Below are positions 16,303 through 24,022 of a DNA stretch of 64,000 nucleotides, in pieces. Under the pieces are notes generated by a model that worked only from the letters and a program-made list of their open reading frames with translations, did not search any database and was not told the origin of the DNA. The position numbers and the translations under genes were made by a program. Position 1 is the first letter of the stretch; each line of letters begins with the position of its first letter. Source of the stretch: Macrococcoides equi (lineage in GTDB: Bacteria; Bacillota; Bacilli; Staphylococcales; Staphylococcaceae); NCBI RefSeq assembly GCF_047425865.1, contig NZ_CP179735.1, one strand, 5' to 3'.

Positions 16303-17634
16303 ATGATGGACAAACACCCATTTGAGTTATTTGAACTTGCACCATATTTAGTAGAAGCGGTGGAAGATTTAAATTTCAACCAGCCCACAGAAATCCAAAG
16401 AAGAGTAATTCCAAAATTAAAAAAAGAAACACACTTAATTGGACAATCACAAACTGGTACAGGAAAGTCACATGCTTTTCTATTGCCATTAGTGAATAAA
16501 GTAGATGTCAACGTTCAACATCCACAGATAATTATTCTTGCACCAACGCGAGAACTTGCTAAACAACTCTATGATGCTTGTGAGCATTTAATATCATTTA
16601 CAGAAGGCATTAAAGCAGGATTATATATCGGTGGAACAGATAAGAATAAAGATATTCAGAAATCAAAGGTTCAACCACAAATTGTTATTGGTACACCAAA
16701 TCGCATTAAAGATCTGGCTGAAGAAAATGTATTACACATCCATTTAGCATGTGCTGTTGTAATTGATGAGGCTGATTTAATGATAGATTTAGGATTTTTG
16801 CCAACAGTAGATAAAATTGCAGCGAATGTCTCACGAGAGGCACAAATTGCTGTATTCTCTGCCACAATCCCTAAAGCATTACATCCGTTTTTAAATAAAT
16901 ATTTATCGAAGCCGGAGTTTATTGAAATTGAACCTGATTCAAAAACTAATAAGAATATTACTTTCTATTTGGTACCTACAAAAAGTAACGACCGAAAAGA
17001 GCAATTATCTAAAGTGATGACGACGATTAACCCTTATTTAGCGATTATTTTTGCGAATAGTCGTGAACGAGCGGATGAAGTCGCTGAATACTTATTAGAT
17101 CAAGGGATAAAAGTTGGCGTTATTCATGGTGGACTTGCTCCAAGAGAACGCACACAACAAATGAAACGTATTAAGAATCTGGAATATCAATATGTTGTTG
17201 CAAGTGACCTCGCAAGTCGAGGTATTGACATCGATGGTGTCAGTCATGTCATTAACTATGATATCCCTCGAGATATTGCATTCTTTACGCATCGCGTCGG
17301 ACGTACTGGTAGAGGCAACTATACAGGGGTAGCTATTACAATATATACACCTGATGAAGAAGACCTAATTAACCAAATTGAGAAACGTGGTTTCTCATTT
17401 ATCCATAGTGATGTGAAAAATGGTGAATTAGTTGAAATTAAAGATAGAACTGAGCGTCAATCACGTAAGAAAAAAGAAGATAATATAGAGCAGAACTTAA
17501 AACATAAACTCAAAGGTAAGAAAAAAGTTAAACCTGGTTATAAGAAGAAATTCCGATATGAACTGGATAAACTTAAACGATCTGAGAAAAAAGCGCATTC
17601 GAAGCGTACCAACAGAGAAAATAAAAAAAGGTAG
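16303..17634 (+). CDS. cshB: DEAD-box RNA helicase CshB
   Basis: 443 residues. Q-motif about 8-30, Walker A SQTGTGKS (about 48), DEAD written as VIDEADLM (about 150), SAT (FSATIPK, about 187), HRVGRTGRG (about 330), and a basic Lys/Arg-rich tail of about 50 residues, likely RNA-binding. AAAGGAGGA is a strong ribosome binding site. It probably aids ribosome biogenesis and cold adaptation. It is followed 9 bp later by nfo, as in Bacillus (cshB-nfo). Confidence 0.95.
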   Translation: MMDKHPFELFELAPYLVEAVEDLNFNQPTEIQRRVIPKLKKETHLIGQSQTGTGKSHAFLLPLVNKVDVNVQHPQIIILAPTRELAKQLYDACEHLISFTEGIKAGLYIGGTDKNKDIQKSKVQPQIVIGTPNRIKDLAEENVLHIHLACAVVIDEADLMIDLGFLPTVDKIAANVSREAQIAVFSATIPKALHPFLNKYLSKPEFIEIEPDSKTNKNITFYLVPTKSNDRKEQLSKVMTTINPYLAIIFANSRERADEVAEYLLDQGIKVGVIHGGLAPRERTQQMKRIKNLEYQYVVASDLASRGIDIDGVSHVINYDIPRDIAFFTHRVGRTGRGNYTGVAITIYTPDEEDLINQIEKRGFSFIHSDVKNGELVEIKDRTERQSRKKKEDNIEQNLKHKLKGKKKVKPGYKKKFRYELDKLKRSEKKAHSKRTNRENKKR

Positions 17635-17643
17635 GGTCATTTT

Positions 17644-18540
17644 ATGTTAATTGGATCACACGTGTCAATGAGTGGTAAAAAGATGTTACTTGCTGCAGCT
17701 GAAGAGGCAGCAAGTTACAACGCATCAACATTTATGATTTATACAGGTGCTCCTCAAAATACGAGACGTAAACCGATTGAGGATTTAAATATTGAAGCAG
17801 GCTTAGCATATATGAAAGAACATAATCTTTCTAATATTGTTGTTCATGCACCATACATTATTAATATTGCAAATACAGTTAAACCAGAAGTATTTGCACT
17901 CGGTGTTGAGTTCCTCCAAAAGGAAATTGAACGTACAGAAGCTATTGGAGCAAAAGATATTGTTCTTCATCCCGGTGCACATGTTGGTGCAGGTGAAGAA
18001 GCGGGTATCAAAAAAATTATCGAAGGGCTTAATGAAGTTTTATCAAATGATAACAATGTAAGGATTGCACTTGAAACGATGGCAGGTAAAGGTTCTGAAT
18101 GTGGAAAATCTTTTGAGGAACTTGCAGAAATTATATCGGGTGTCACAAATAATGAACGTTTATCGGTATGTTTTGATACTTGTCATACACATGATGCAGG
18201 TTATGATATCGTTAATGACTTCGATTCAGTTTTAGAAGAGTTCGATAAGATTGTCGGCCTTGACCGTATTCAGGTTGTGCATGTCAATGATTCAAAGAAC
18301 GTTCAAGGTGCACGTAAAGATAGACATGAGAATTTTGGGTTTGGAAATATTGGATTTGACGCGTTATCTAAAGTTGTGTATCACGATGCATTTAAAGAGA
18401 TTCCAAAAATTTTAGAAACACCTTACGTTCAGGTAGGGGATGATAAAAAGAATAAAAAACCCCCTTATAAATTTGAGATTGAAATGATCAAAAATAATCA
18501 GTTTGATGCACAGTTACTTGAAAAAATTATTAATCAATAA
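17644..18540 (+). CDS. nfo: Endonuclease IV (AP endonuclease)
   Basis: 298-residue zinc-dependent TIM-barrel enzyme that cuts DNA at abasic sites for base-excision repair. Visible motifs are IGSHVSMSG at the start, LHPGAHVGAG (about 100), SVCFDTCHTHDAGYD (about 174) and HVNDSKN (about 217). It is co-transcribed with cshB and ends at a hairpin inside the gap before znuC. Confidence 0.97.
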   Translation: MLIGSHVSMSGKKMLLAAAEEAASYNASTFMIYTGAPQNTRRKPIEDLNIEAGLAYMKEHNLSNIVVHAPYIINIANTVKPEVFALGVEFLQKEIERTEAIGAKDIVLHPGAHVGAGEEAGIKKIIEGLNEVLSNDNNVRIALETMAGKGSECGKSFEELAEIISGVTNNERLSVCFDTCHTHDAGYDIVNDFDSVLEEFDKIVGLDRIQVVHVNDSKNVQGARKDRHENFGFGNIGFDALSKVVYHDAFKEIPKILETPYVQVGDDKKNKKPPYKFEIEMIKNNQFDAQLLEKIINQ

Positions 18541-18547
18541 AACTAAT

Positions 18548-18584
18548 AAACAGGGATTAATCTATGATTAATGCTTGTTTTTTA
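18548..18584 (+). terminator. Terminator between nfo and znuC
   Basis: A 14-bp stem with one mismatch (AAACAGGGATTAAT paired to ATTAATGCTTGTTT, loop about CTATG) is followed by a T-run. It overlaps the ATG at 18564, which argues against that ATG as the znuC start. Confidence 0.8.
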
Positions 18585-18605
18585 GCTCAAAAAGGAATGA
18601 TATAT

Positions 18606-19373
18606 TTGGAGCCGATATTTGAAATAAGAAATGTATCCCACCGTTATCCTGATAAAGTTGCATTAACTGATATCAATATCAGTATTTATCCTGGTGATTT
18701 CTTAGCCATAGTGGGTCCTAACGGTTCAGGTAAATCAACATTATTAAAACTCATCCTTGGCATCCTGAAAGTTCAGAATGGTAGCATTCTTATGAACGGA
18801 AAGGATATGAAACATTATAAGAAATTAACCGGTATAGGTTACGTCTCTCAAAAGGCAAATGCAAGTAGTAGTGGATTTCCAGCGACAGTTTTTGAAGTAG
18901 TGAGAAGTGGTTTAATTCAAGTTAAACCAATTTTCAGGAAGTTTACCCGACAGGATAATAATTTAGTTGAAGCGATGCTAAAAAGATTAAATATAGATCA
19001 TCTGAAAGATAAGAATATTTCTCAATTATCAGGTGGACAACAACAGCGTGTCTTTATTGCGCGTGCATTAATCTCTAATCCCAAAGTTTTATTACTGGAT
19101 GAACCAACTGTAGGGATTGATGCGAAACATGTTGCAAAGTTTTATGAATTATTAGCACAGTTAAAAACAGAAGGTATCACCATATTATTAGTAACACATG
19201 ACATTGGTGTCGTTGTTGACACTGCGACTCAAGTTGCGTGTTTAAATCAACATTTACATTTTCACGGAACATCACATCAATTTAAATCTTTAGACGAAGT
19301 TGAAATTTCAAAAATCTATGGACATCCTGTAAAGTTTGTCGACCATAGTCATGATCGCGGGTGCTGTTTATGA
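18606..19373 (+). CDS. znuC: Zinc/metal ABC transporter ATPase ZnuC
   Basis: ABC ATPase: Walker A GPNGSGKST, signature LSGGQQQR, Walker B LLLDEPTV, H-loop VTHDIG. I prefer the TTG at 18606 (about 255 residues, MEPIFEIRNVSHRYPD) because AAAGGA at 18591-18596 is 9 bases before it. The ATGs at 18564 and 18597 lie inside the terminator or abut the Shine-Dalgarno. The stop overlaps the znuB start (ATGA). No substrate-binding protein gene is present here, as in the Bacillus/Staphylococcus zur operon. Confidence 0.92.
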   Translation: MEPIFEIRNVSHRYPDKVALTDINISIYPGDFLAIVGPNGSGKSTLLKLILGILKVQNGSILMNGKDMKHYKKLTGIGYVSQKANASSSGFPATVFEVVRSGLIQVKPIFRKFTRQDNNLVEAMLKRLNIDHLKDKNISQLSGGQQQRVFIARALISNPKVLLLDEPTVGIDAKHVAKFYELLAQLKTEGITILLVTHDIGVVVDTATQVACLNQHLHFHGTSHQFKSLDEVEISKIYGHPVKFVDHSHDRGCCL

Positions 19374-20221
19374 GTTTATTAGATGCATTATTACAATTTG
19401 ATTTTATAAGATATTCTTTTATCAGTGGTATGCTTATTGGAATATTAGCACCATTGATTGGTACGTTTGTAGTAGTCCGTAGACTGTCACTAATTGCTGA
19501 CGCCTTAAGTCATGTCACTTTAGGTGGTATTGCATTTGGTATGCTTTTAACGAAAGTATTATCCTTTACTATTAATCCAATATGGACGGGTATATTTTTT
19601 TCCGTAACAGGTTCATTACTTATTGAAAAACTCAGAACAATCTATAAACACTATCAGGAACTAGCGATTCCGATTATTATGAGTTTTGGCATAGGACTTA
19701 GCGTAATTTTTATTTCATTTGCAGATGGATTTAATCAGGATTTATTTGGTTATCTATTTGGGAGTATCAGTGCAGTAACATTAAATGATGTTTTAATTAT
19801 TTTCACTATATTTTTACTTGTGATTATTTTTATTTATGCATTATACAAAGAACTCTTTATACTATCATTCGATGAAGAATATGCGTCAATTATAGGGGTA
19901 CCAAAATACGTACATATTCTGTTTATGCTGATGGTTGCACTTGTCATTTCAGCTTCCATGCGAGTTGTTGGGATATTACTTGTAAGCAGTTTAATTACAT
20001 TACCAGTTGCCAGCAGCATGCGATTTGCGAAGGGATATAAGCAACTTATGGTATGGAGTGTATTAATCGGGGAGATGTCTGTCATTCTAGGTTTAATAAT
20101 TGCTTTTTACCTGGATATCTCACCAGGTGGTGTGATTGTCATGTTATTAGTGTTGATATTACTTATTTCTTTATTTATAAATAAAAAAATTGAAAAAGGA
20201 GGCATGACAGGTGAGTATTGA
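19370..20221 (+). CDS. znuB: Zinc/metal ABC transporter permease ZnuB
   Basis: ABC-3 family permease of about 283 residues with roughly eight to nine hydrophobic segments. The family patterns VVRRLSLIADALSHVTLGG and SSLITLPVASSM are present. ATGA overlap with znuC favours the ATG at 19370 over the one at 19361. It overlaps zur at its 3' end. It supplies zinc when levels are low; the partner ATPase is ZnuC. Confidence 0.95.
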   Translation: MSLLDALLQFDFIRYSFISGMLIGILAPLIGTFVVVRRLSLIADALSHVTLGGIAFGMLLTKVLSFTINPIWTGIFFSVTGSLLIEKLRTIYKHYQELAIPIIMSFGIGLSVIFISFADGFNQDLFGYLFGSISAVTLNDVLIIFTIFLLVIIFIYALYKELFILSFDEEYASIIGVPKYVHILFMLMVALVISASMRVVGILLVSSLITLPVASSMRFAKGYKQLMVWSVLIGEMSVILGLIIAFYLDISPGGVIVMLLVLILLISLFINKKIEKGGMTGEY

Positions 20222-20624
20222 TGATGCGATAAAAATAATTAAAAACAACGGTCATAAATATACAGATAAACGTCGTGATATGATTAAAATGTTACATGAC
20301 TCCAAAAAATATTTGAATGCAAAGCAAATGCAGGAAGCGTTAAATGATAAATATCCAGGTATTTCATTTGATACTATCTATAGAAATCTAAACTTATTTC
20401 AATCTTTGGATATAATTGAAGTCACAGAATTAGATGGAGAAAAGAAATTTAGATTATCTTGTAGCACACATCATCATCATCATTTTATATGTGAAAGCTG
20501 TGGAGAAACACGCGTTGTAGAATTTTGTCCAATTGATTCTTTTAAGAAAGAATTAGATGATGTTGAAATTCATAGTCATAAAATTGAATTGTATGGTTTA
20601 TGCGAAACATGTAAAAAGGACTGA
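20211..20624 (+). CDS. zur: Fur-family regulator, probably zinc-sensing Zur
   Basis: 137 residues: N-terminal winged helix, then the regulatory metal cluster HHHHHFICESCGE (about 84-96) and a second CxxC near the end (CETCKK), together giving the structural zinc site. It starts with GTG at 20211 after AAAAGGAGG. Location in the znuCB operon supports Zur over Fur or PerR. I found no clear palindromic Zur box in the short gap before znuC, so the operator may lie further up. Confidence 0.9.
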   Translation: MSIDDAIKIIKNNGHKYTDKRRDMIKMLHDSKKYLNAKQMQEALNDKYPGISFDTIYRNLNLFQSLDIIEVTELDGEKKFRLSCSTHHHHHFICESCGETRVVEFCPIDSFKKELDDVEIHSHKIELYGLCETCKKD

Positions 20625-20640
20625 TTGCTCAGTCCTTTTT
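20613..20640. terminator. Bidirectional terminator between zur and the nucleotidase gene
   Basis: The stem AAAAGGACTGA / TCAGTCCTTTT with a four-base loop overlaps the last codons of zur. It serves both converging genes. Confidence 0.88.
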
Positions 20641-21211
20641 AATATGGAAATTTTTCTTTTATTATTTGATTAAGTTCCAGCCATGTTTTGACACGCGTAA
20701 CACCTTTGGGTAGCTCACTTTGGTTATATGGTGTATCAAACAGATAGACGGGAATATTTAATGCTTTATTAATTTCAATCGCATTATCAAGTTTGTCTTC
20801 AAAAAATGCATCAACTTGAAGTCGTCTAGCTGTCGTAATCTTGTCGTGAGAACCGGTTAATTCAATATGATGGTACGGGACCTTATGTGTTTTGAACCAG
20901 TCAATCGTTAAATCATTTAAATAATCATGACGAGCACTGATAAAGATAAGTTGGTAATATTTTGACCATTCTGCAAGAACATCATCGGCATGCTGATGAA
21001 CTGGAGAATATTTATACATATCATGTTCATGATCTTTAAACCATTGATAAATTTCAGCTTCAGGAATATTTAGTACATTAGAAAGGTCATACTCTGTGAT
21101 ATCTTCATATTTAAAGTTTTGATCAAATGATTTTTGCAGGTAGGGTACTAATGCTTTCGGACATGTAACTGTACCGTCAATATCAATACCCATTCGAAAT
21201 TTTCTACTCAT
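20639..21211 (-). CDS. HAD-superfamily 5'-nucleotidase-like protein (YqfW type)
   Basis: 190 residues with HAD motif I DIDGT near the N-terminus, motif II FISARHD (about 94), and an acidic motif near VDAFFEDK (about 132). It resembles B. subtilis YqfW, a putative nucleotidase of the NT5C type. The substrate is unknown. Its start overlaps the end of ispG, so the two are co-transcribed on the minus strand. Confidence 0.85.
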   Translation of the reverse strand: MSRKFRMGIDIDGTVTCPKALVPYLQKSFDQNFKYEDITEYDLSNVLNIPEAEIYQWFKDHEHDMYKYSPVHQHADDVLAEWSKYYQLIFISARHDYLNDLTIDWFKTHKVPYHHIELTGSHDKITTARRLQVDAFFEDKLDNAIEINKALNIPVYLFDTPYNQSELPKGVTRVKTWLELNQIIKEKFPY

Positions 21212-22328
21212 TTACAGTTTGCTCAACTTTGGCTTTTTCTTCTGCTTGTTTTCTGAAATATTCTTCTGCTAATTTATCAATTTCAATTTTTAATTCTTCC
21301 ACCATTGTTTCTTCAGGTACTTTTCGCACTGTTTTACCTTTCATAAATAAAAGGCCTTCCCCGCGAGCTCCGGCAATACCAATATCTGCTTCACGTGCTT
21401 CCCCGGGACCATTTACGGCACATCCAAGAACAGCTACTTTTAAAGGTGCTTTAATTGTAGAAATGTATTCTTCAACTTCATTTGCTATAGAAATTAAATC
21501 AATTTCAATTCTTCCGCATGTAGGACAAGAGATTAACGTTGCAGCATTACTTGCTAAGCCAAAAGATTTAAGTAATTCACGTGCCACTTTAACTTCTTCA
21601 ACAGGATCTGCTGATAATGAGATACGTAAAGTATTACCTATACCTAAACTCATTATCGCACCAAGTCCAGCAGCAGATTTAACAGTACCTGCAAATAATG
21701 TACCACTTTCTGTAATACCTAAATGTAGTGGATAATCAAATGCCTGGGCAGCTTTAGTATAGGCTTCGATGGCTAAGTTAACATCACTTGCTTTCATTGA
21801 TACGATGATATCATGGAAATCAAGGTCTTCAAGTATTTTGATATGATGAAGGGCACTTTCAACCATACCGTCCGCTGTAGGATAACCATATTTTTTAATA
21901 ATATGCTTTTCTAATGAACCTGCATTTACACCGATACGAATCGGAATACCTTTTGCTTTACAAGCTTTAACAACTTCTTCTACTTTCTCACGACGCCCGA
22001 TATTACCGGGATTTATGCGGATTTTATCAGCTCCACCCTCGATAGCAAGTAAAGCTAATTTATAATCAAAATGAATATCAACAACGAGGGGGATATTGAT
22101 TTGCTTTTTAATTTCAGCGATGGCCAATGCATCCTCTTCTTTTGGACAAGCAACACGGACAATTTGACAACCTGCTTCTTCCAAGCGTTTAATTTCAGCA
22201 ACAGTAGCTTCAACATCATGTGTTTTTGTTGTTGTCATACTTTGAATGATGAGTTCATCACTGCCACCAATCGTTAAGTCACCAACTTTAACTGGGCGGG
22301 TATTTCTTCTATGTGTAATTTCAGGCAT
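21204..22328 (-). CDS. ispG: 4-hydroxy-3-methylbut-2-enyl diphosphate synthase IspG (flavodoxin-dependent)
   Basis: Penultimate MEP pathway enzyme. The 374 residues include the TIM-barrel part and the C-terminal 4Fe-4S region (ISCPTCGRIEID; LGCAVNGPGEA). I start at the ATG complementary to 22326-22328 because AAGGAG lies 8 bases before it; the 13-residue longer frame has no site. Both halves of the terminal MEP pathway, ispG and ispH, lie within 6 kb. Confidence 0.97.
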   Translation of the reverse strand: MPEITHRRNTRPVKVGDLTIGGSDELIIQSMTTTKTHDVEATVAEIKRLEEAGCQIVRVACPKEEDALAIAEIKKQINIPLVVDIHFDYKLALLAIEGGADKIRINPGNIGRREKVEEVVKACKAKGIPIRIGVNAGSLEKHIIKKYGYPTADGMVESALHHIKILEDLDFHDIIVSMKASDVNLAIEAYTKAAQAFDYPLHLGITESGTLFAGTVKSAAGLGAIMSLGIGNTLRISLSADPVEEVKVARELLKSFGLASNAATLISCPTCGRIEIDLISIANEVEEYISTIKAPLKVAVLGCAVNGPGEAREADIGIAGARGEGLLFMKGKTVRKVPEETMVEELKIEIDKLAEEYFRKQAEEKAKVEQTVNE

Positions 22329-22414
22329 TTGTAAAACTCCTTTGAATTTAAATGTGATTTTTGTCATAACATCATTATTATATAGAATATTAAAGTTAAA
22401 TTGTATTCTTTTGA

Positions 22415-23149
22415 TTATTGTTTTAGCAATCTATTGCTTGTGGGTAATTTCTTAATAGTAACACTAACTAAGAATATAAGTAGTAGCCACGATATAATTA
22501 TTAATATCAGTTTATTTGAAGGCACAATTAGACTCGGGAATAAAATGATTGACGGTAATGTGATAATAAAAGTAATGATTTTCAACCAATTCATAAATCT
22601 TGATTTTTTTTTGGATAATATCGCTAAAAGATGTGCAGCACTACTTACCAATATGATTTTTATCACTGTAGTGGTAAATTGAATAAATAGTAAAATACTT
22701 ATAATCAGTCCAAAATAAAAGTAACGTGATGATGTATAGGTTTTAAGGAAATCAATGAATGATGATTTATCATGAAACATCGGCAGATTTTGATAACTTA
22801 AAAATGCAAATCGATCAACCTGAATACCATCCTTCTGAAAAATGATGATATTTTCTGCTGGATGCGAATTTTCTGTACTAAAGCGAATCACATAATCATT
22901 AACACGTATGTCTCTTGGTTGGGAAATGTTGAGGTGATTATCCTTTATTTGAAACTCAGGAATATCATCTTGATTTTTATCGATTAACTCACTCGCTAAA
23001 TTGATTACATTTAAGAAGTGGAGACTATTGGGTATTGAAAACAATAATGCGATTAAAAAAATATGCAGGAATATATATCGTAGTTTTACAGTCCTGAACA
23101 ATGGATATTGACTAGGACGAAATAACCTTTTGATACTTTTTATATACAA
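22415..23149 (-). CDS. DUF1189 membrane protein (YqgB-like)
   Basis: 244 residues with about five hydrophobic segments: one near the N-terminus, an extracellular domain of about 100 residues (50-135), then four clustered segments. This is the layout of DUF1189 proteins. B. subtilis yqgB lies in the same place beside sodA, which supports the call. The start is TTG (complement of 23147-23149), 8 bases after GGAGG. An out-of-frame ATG between the two would give only a four-residue peptide. Function unknown. Confidence 0.8.
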   Translation of the reverse strand: MYIKSIKRLFRPSQYPLFRTVKLRYIFLHIFLIALLFSIPNSLHFLNVINLASELIDKNQDDIPEFQIKDNHLNISQPRDIRVNDYVIRFSTENSHPAENIIIFQKDGIQVDRFAFLSYQNLPMFHDKSSFIDFLKTYTSSRYFYFGLIISILLFIQFTTTVIKIILVSSAAHLLAILSKKKSRFMNWLKIITFIITLPSIILFPSLIVPSNKLILIIISWLLLIFLVSVTIKKLPTSNRLLKQ

Positions 23150-23227
23150 ATCATGATCCTCCAGTTCAAAAAATATACTTTGTTTAATCTTATCAAAAAA
23201 AATAGATTTTATATATAAGCAAAGTAG

Positions 23228-23256
23228 TTGTGAACGCTATCTTAAGTTGCTATGAT
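23228..23256 (+). promoter_or_regulatory. sodA promoter
   Basis: TTGTGA (23228-23233) and TATGAT (23251-23256) with a 17-base spacer, 35 bases before the sodA start. Confidence 0.65.
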
Positions 23257-23291
23257 AAATATGTAATTAAACTTTAGGAGGATGATTGACT

Positions 23292-23891
23292 ATGGCATTT
23301 GAATTACCAAAATTACCTTATGCATATGATGCATTAGAACCACACATTGATAAAGAAACGATGGAAATCCATCATACTAAACATCACAATACTTATGTAA
23401 CAAACTTAAATGCTGCAGTTGAGGGTAGTGAATTTGCTGATCTTTCAATTGAAGACTTAATGAAAAAAATTAATGAAGTACCAGCTGATAAGAAAACTGC
23501 TGTTGTAAATAATGGTGGAGGACACTATAACCACTCATTATTCTGGACATTGCTTGCTCCAGGTAAAGAAGCAACAGGTGAAGTAGTAGATGCAATCAAT
23601 GCTAAATTCGGTTCACTTGATGCGTTTAAAGAAGAATTTGCTAATGCTGCTAAAACTCGTTTCGGTTCAGGTTGGGCTTGGTTAGTTGTAAATAATGGCG
23701 AATTAGAAGTCGTATCTACACCAAATCAAGAAAATCCATTAATGGAAGGTAAAACGCCGATTCTTGGACTTGATGTTTGGGAACATGCATATTATTTAAA
23801 TTATCAAAACAGACGTCCTGACTATATTTCAGCATTTTGGAATGTTGTGAACTGGGAAAAAGTTAACGAACTTTATCTTGCTGCGAAATAA
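23292..23891 (+). CDS. sodA: Superoxide dismutase (Mn/Fe type)
   Basis: 199 residues, cytoplasmic dismutation of superoxide. Metal ligands are H27 (EIHHTKHH), the His in GHYNHS (about 81), and D and H of DVWEHAYY (about 161 and 165). Close to staphylococcal SodA. I choose ATG 23292 after AGGAGG at 23276-23281; the TTG at 23286 is less likely. It is monocistronic, with its own promoter and terminator. Confidence 0.98.
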   Translation: MAFELPKLPYAYDALEPHIDKETMEIHHTKHHNTYVTNLNAAVEGSEFADLSIEDLMKKINEVPADKKTAVVNNGGGHYNHSLFWTLLAPGKEATGEVVDAINAKFGSLDAFKEEFANAAKTRFGSGWAWLVVNNGELEVVSTPNQENPLMEGKTPILGLDVWEHAYYLNYQNRRPDYISAFWNVVNWEKVNELYLAAK

Positions 23892-23906
23892 TCATATATT
23901 TTTTAG

Positions 23907-23936
23907 AGCCATTTCATTACTGAAATGGCTTTTTTA
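23907..23936 (+). terminator. sodA terminator
   Basis: The stem GCCATTTCA / TGAAATGGC with loop TTAC is followed by a T-run. Confidence 0.92.
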
Positions 23937-24022
23937 TTATTGGCTTTTATATTAAAAATATAGAAAATATAACTTATTTCATATATGATTAAAGGATAAA
24001 TGTTAGTGATGGAGGATTTCCC

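Noticed and set aside
21229..21735. 168-codon open frame antisense to ispG
   Set aside because: It lies wholly opposite a strongly conserved gene, with low-complexity Ser/Ala/Pro composition and no start signal.
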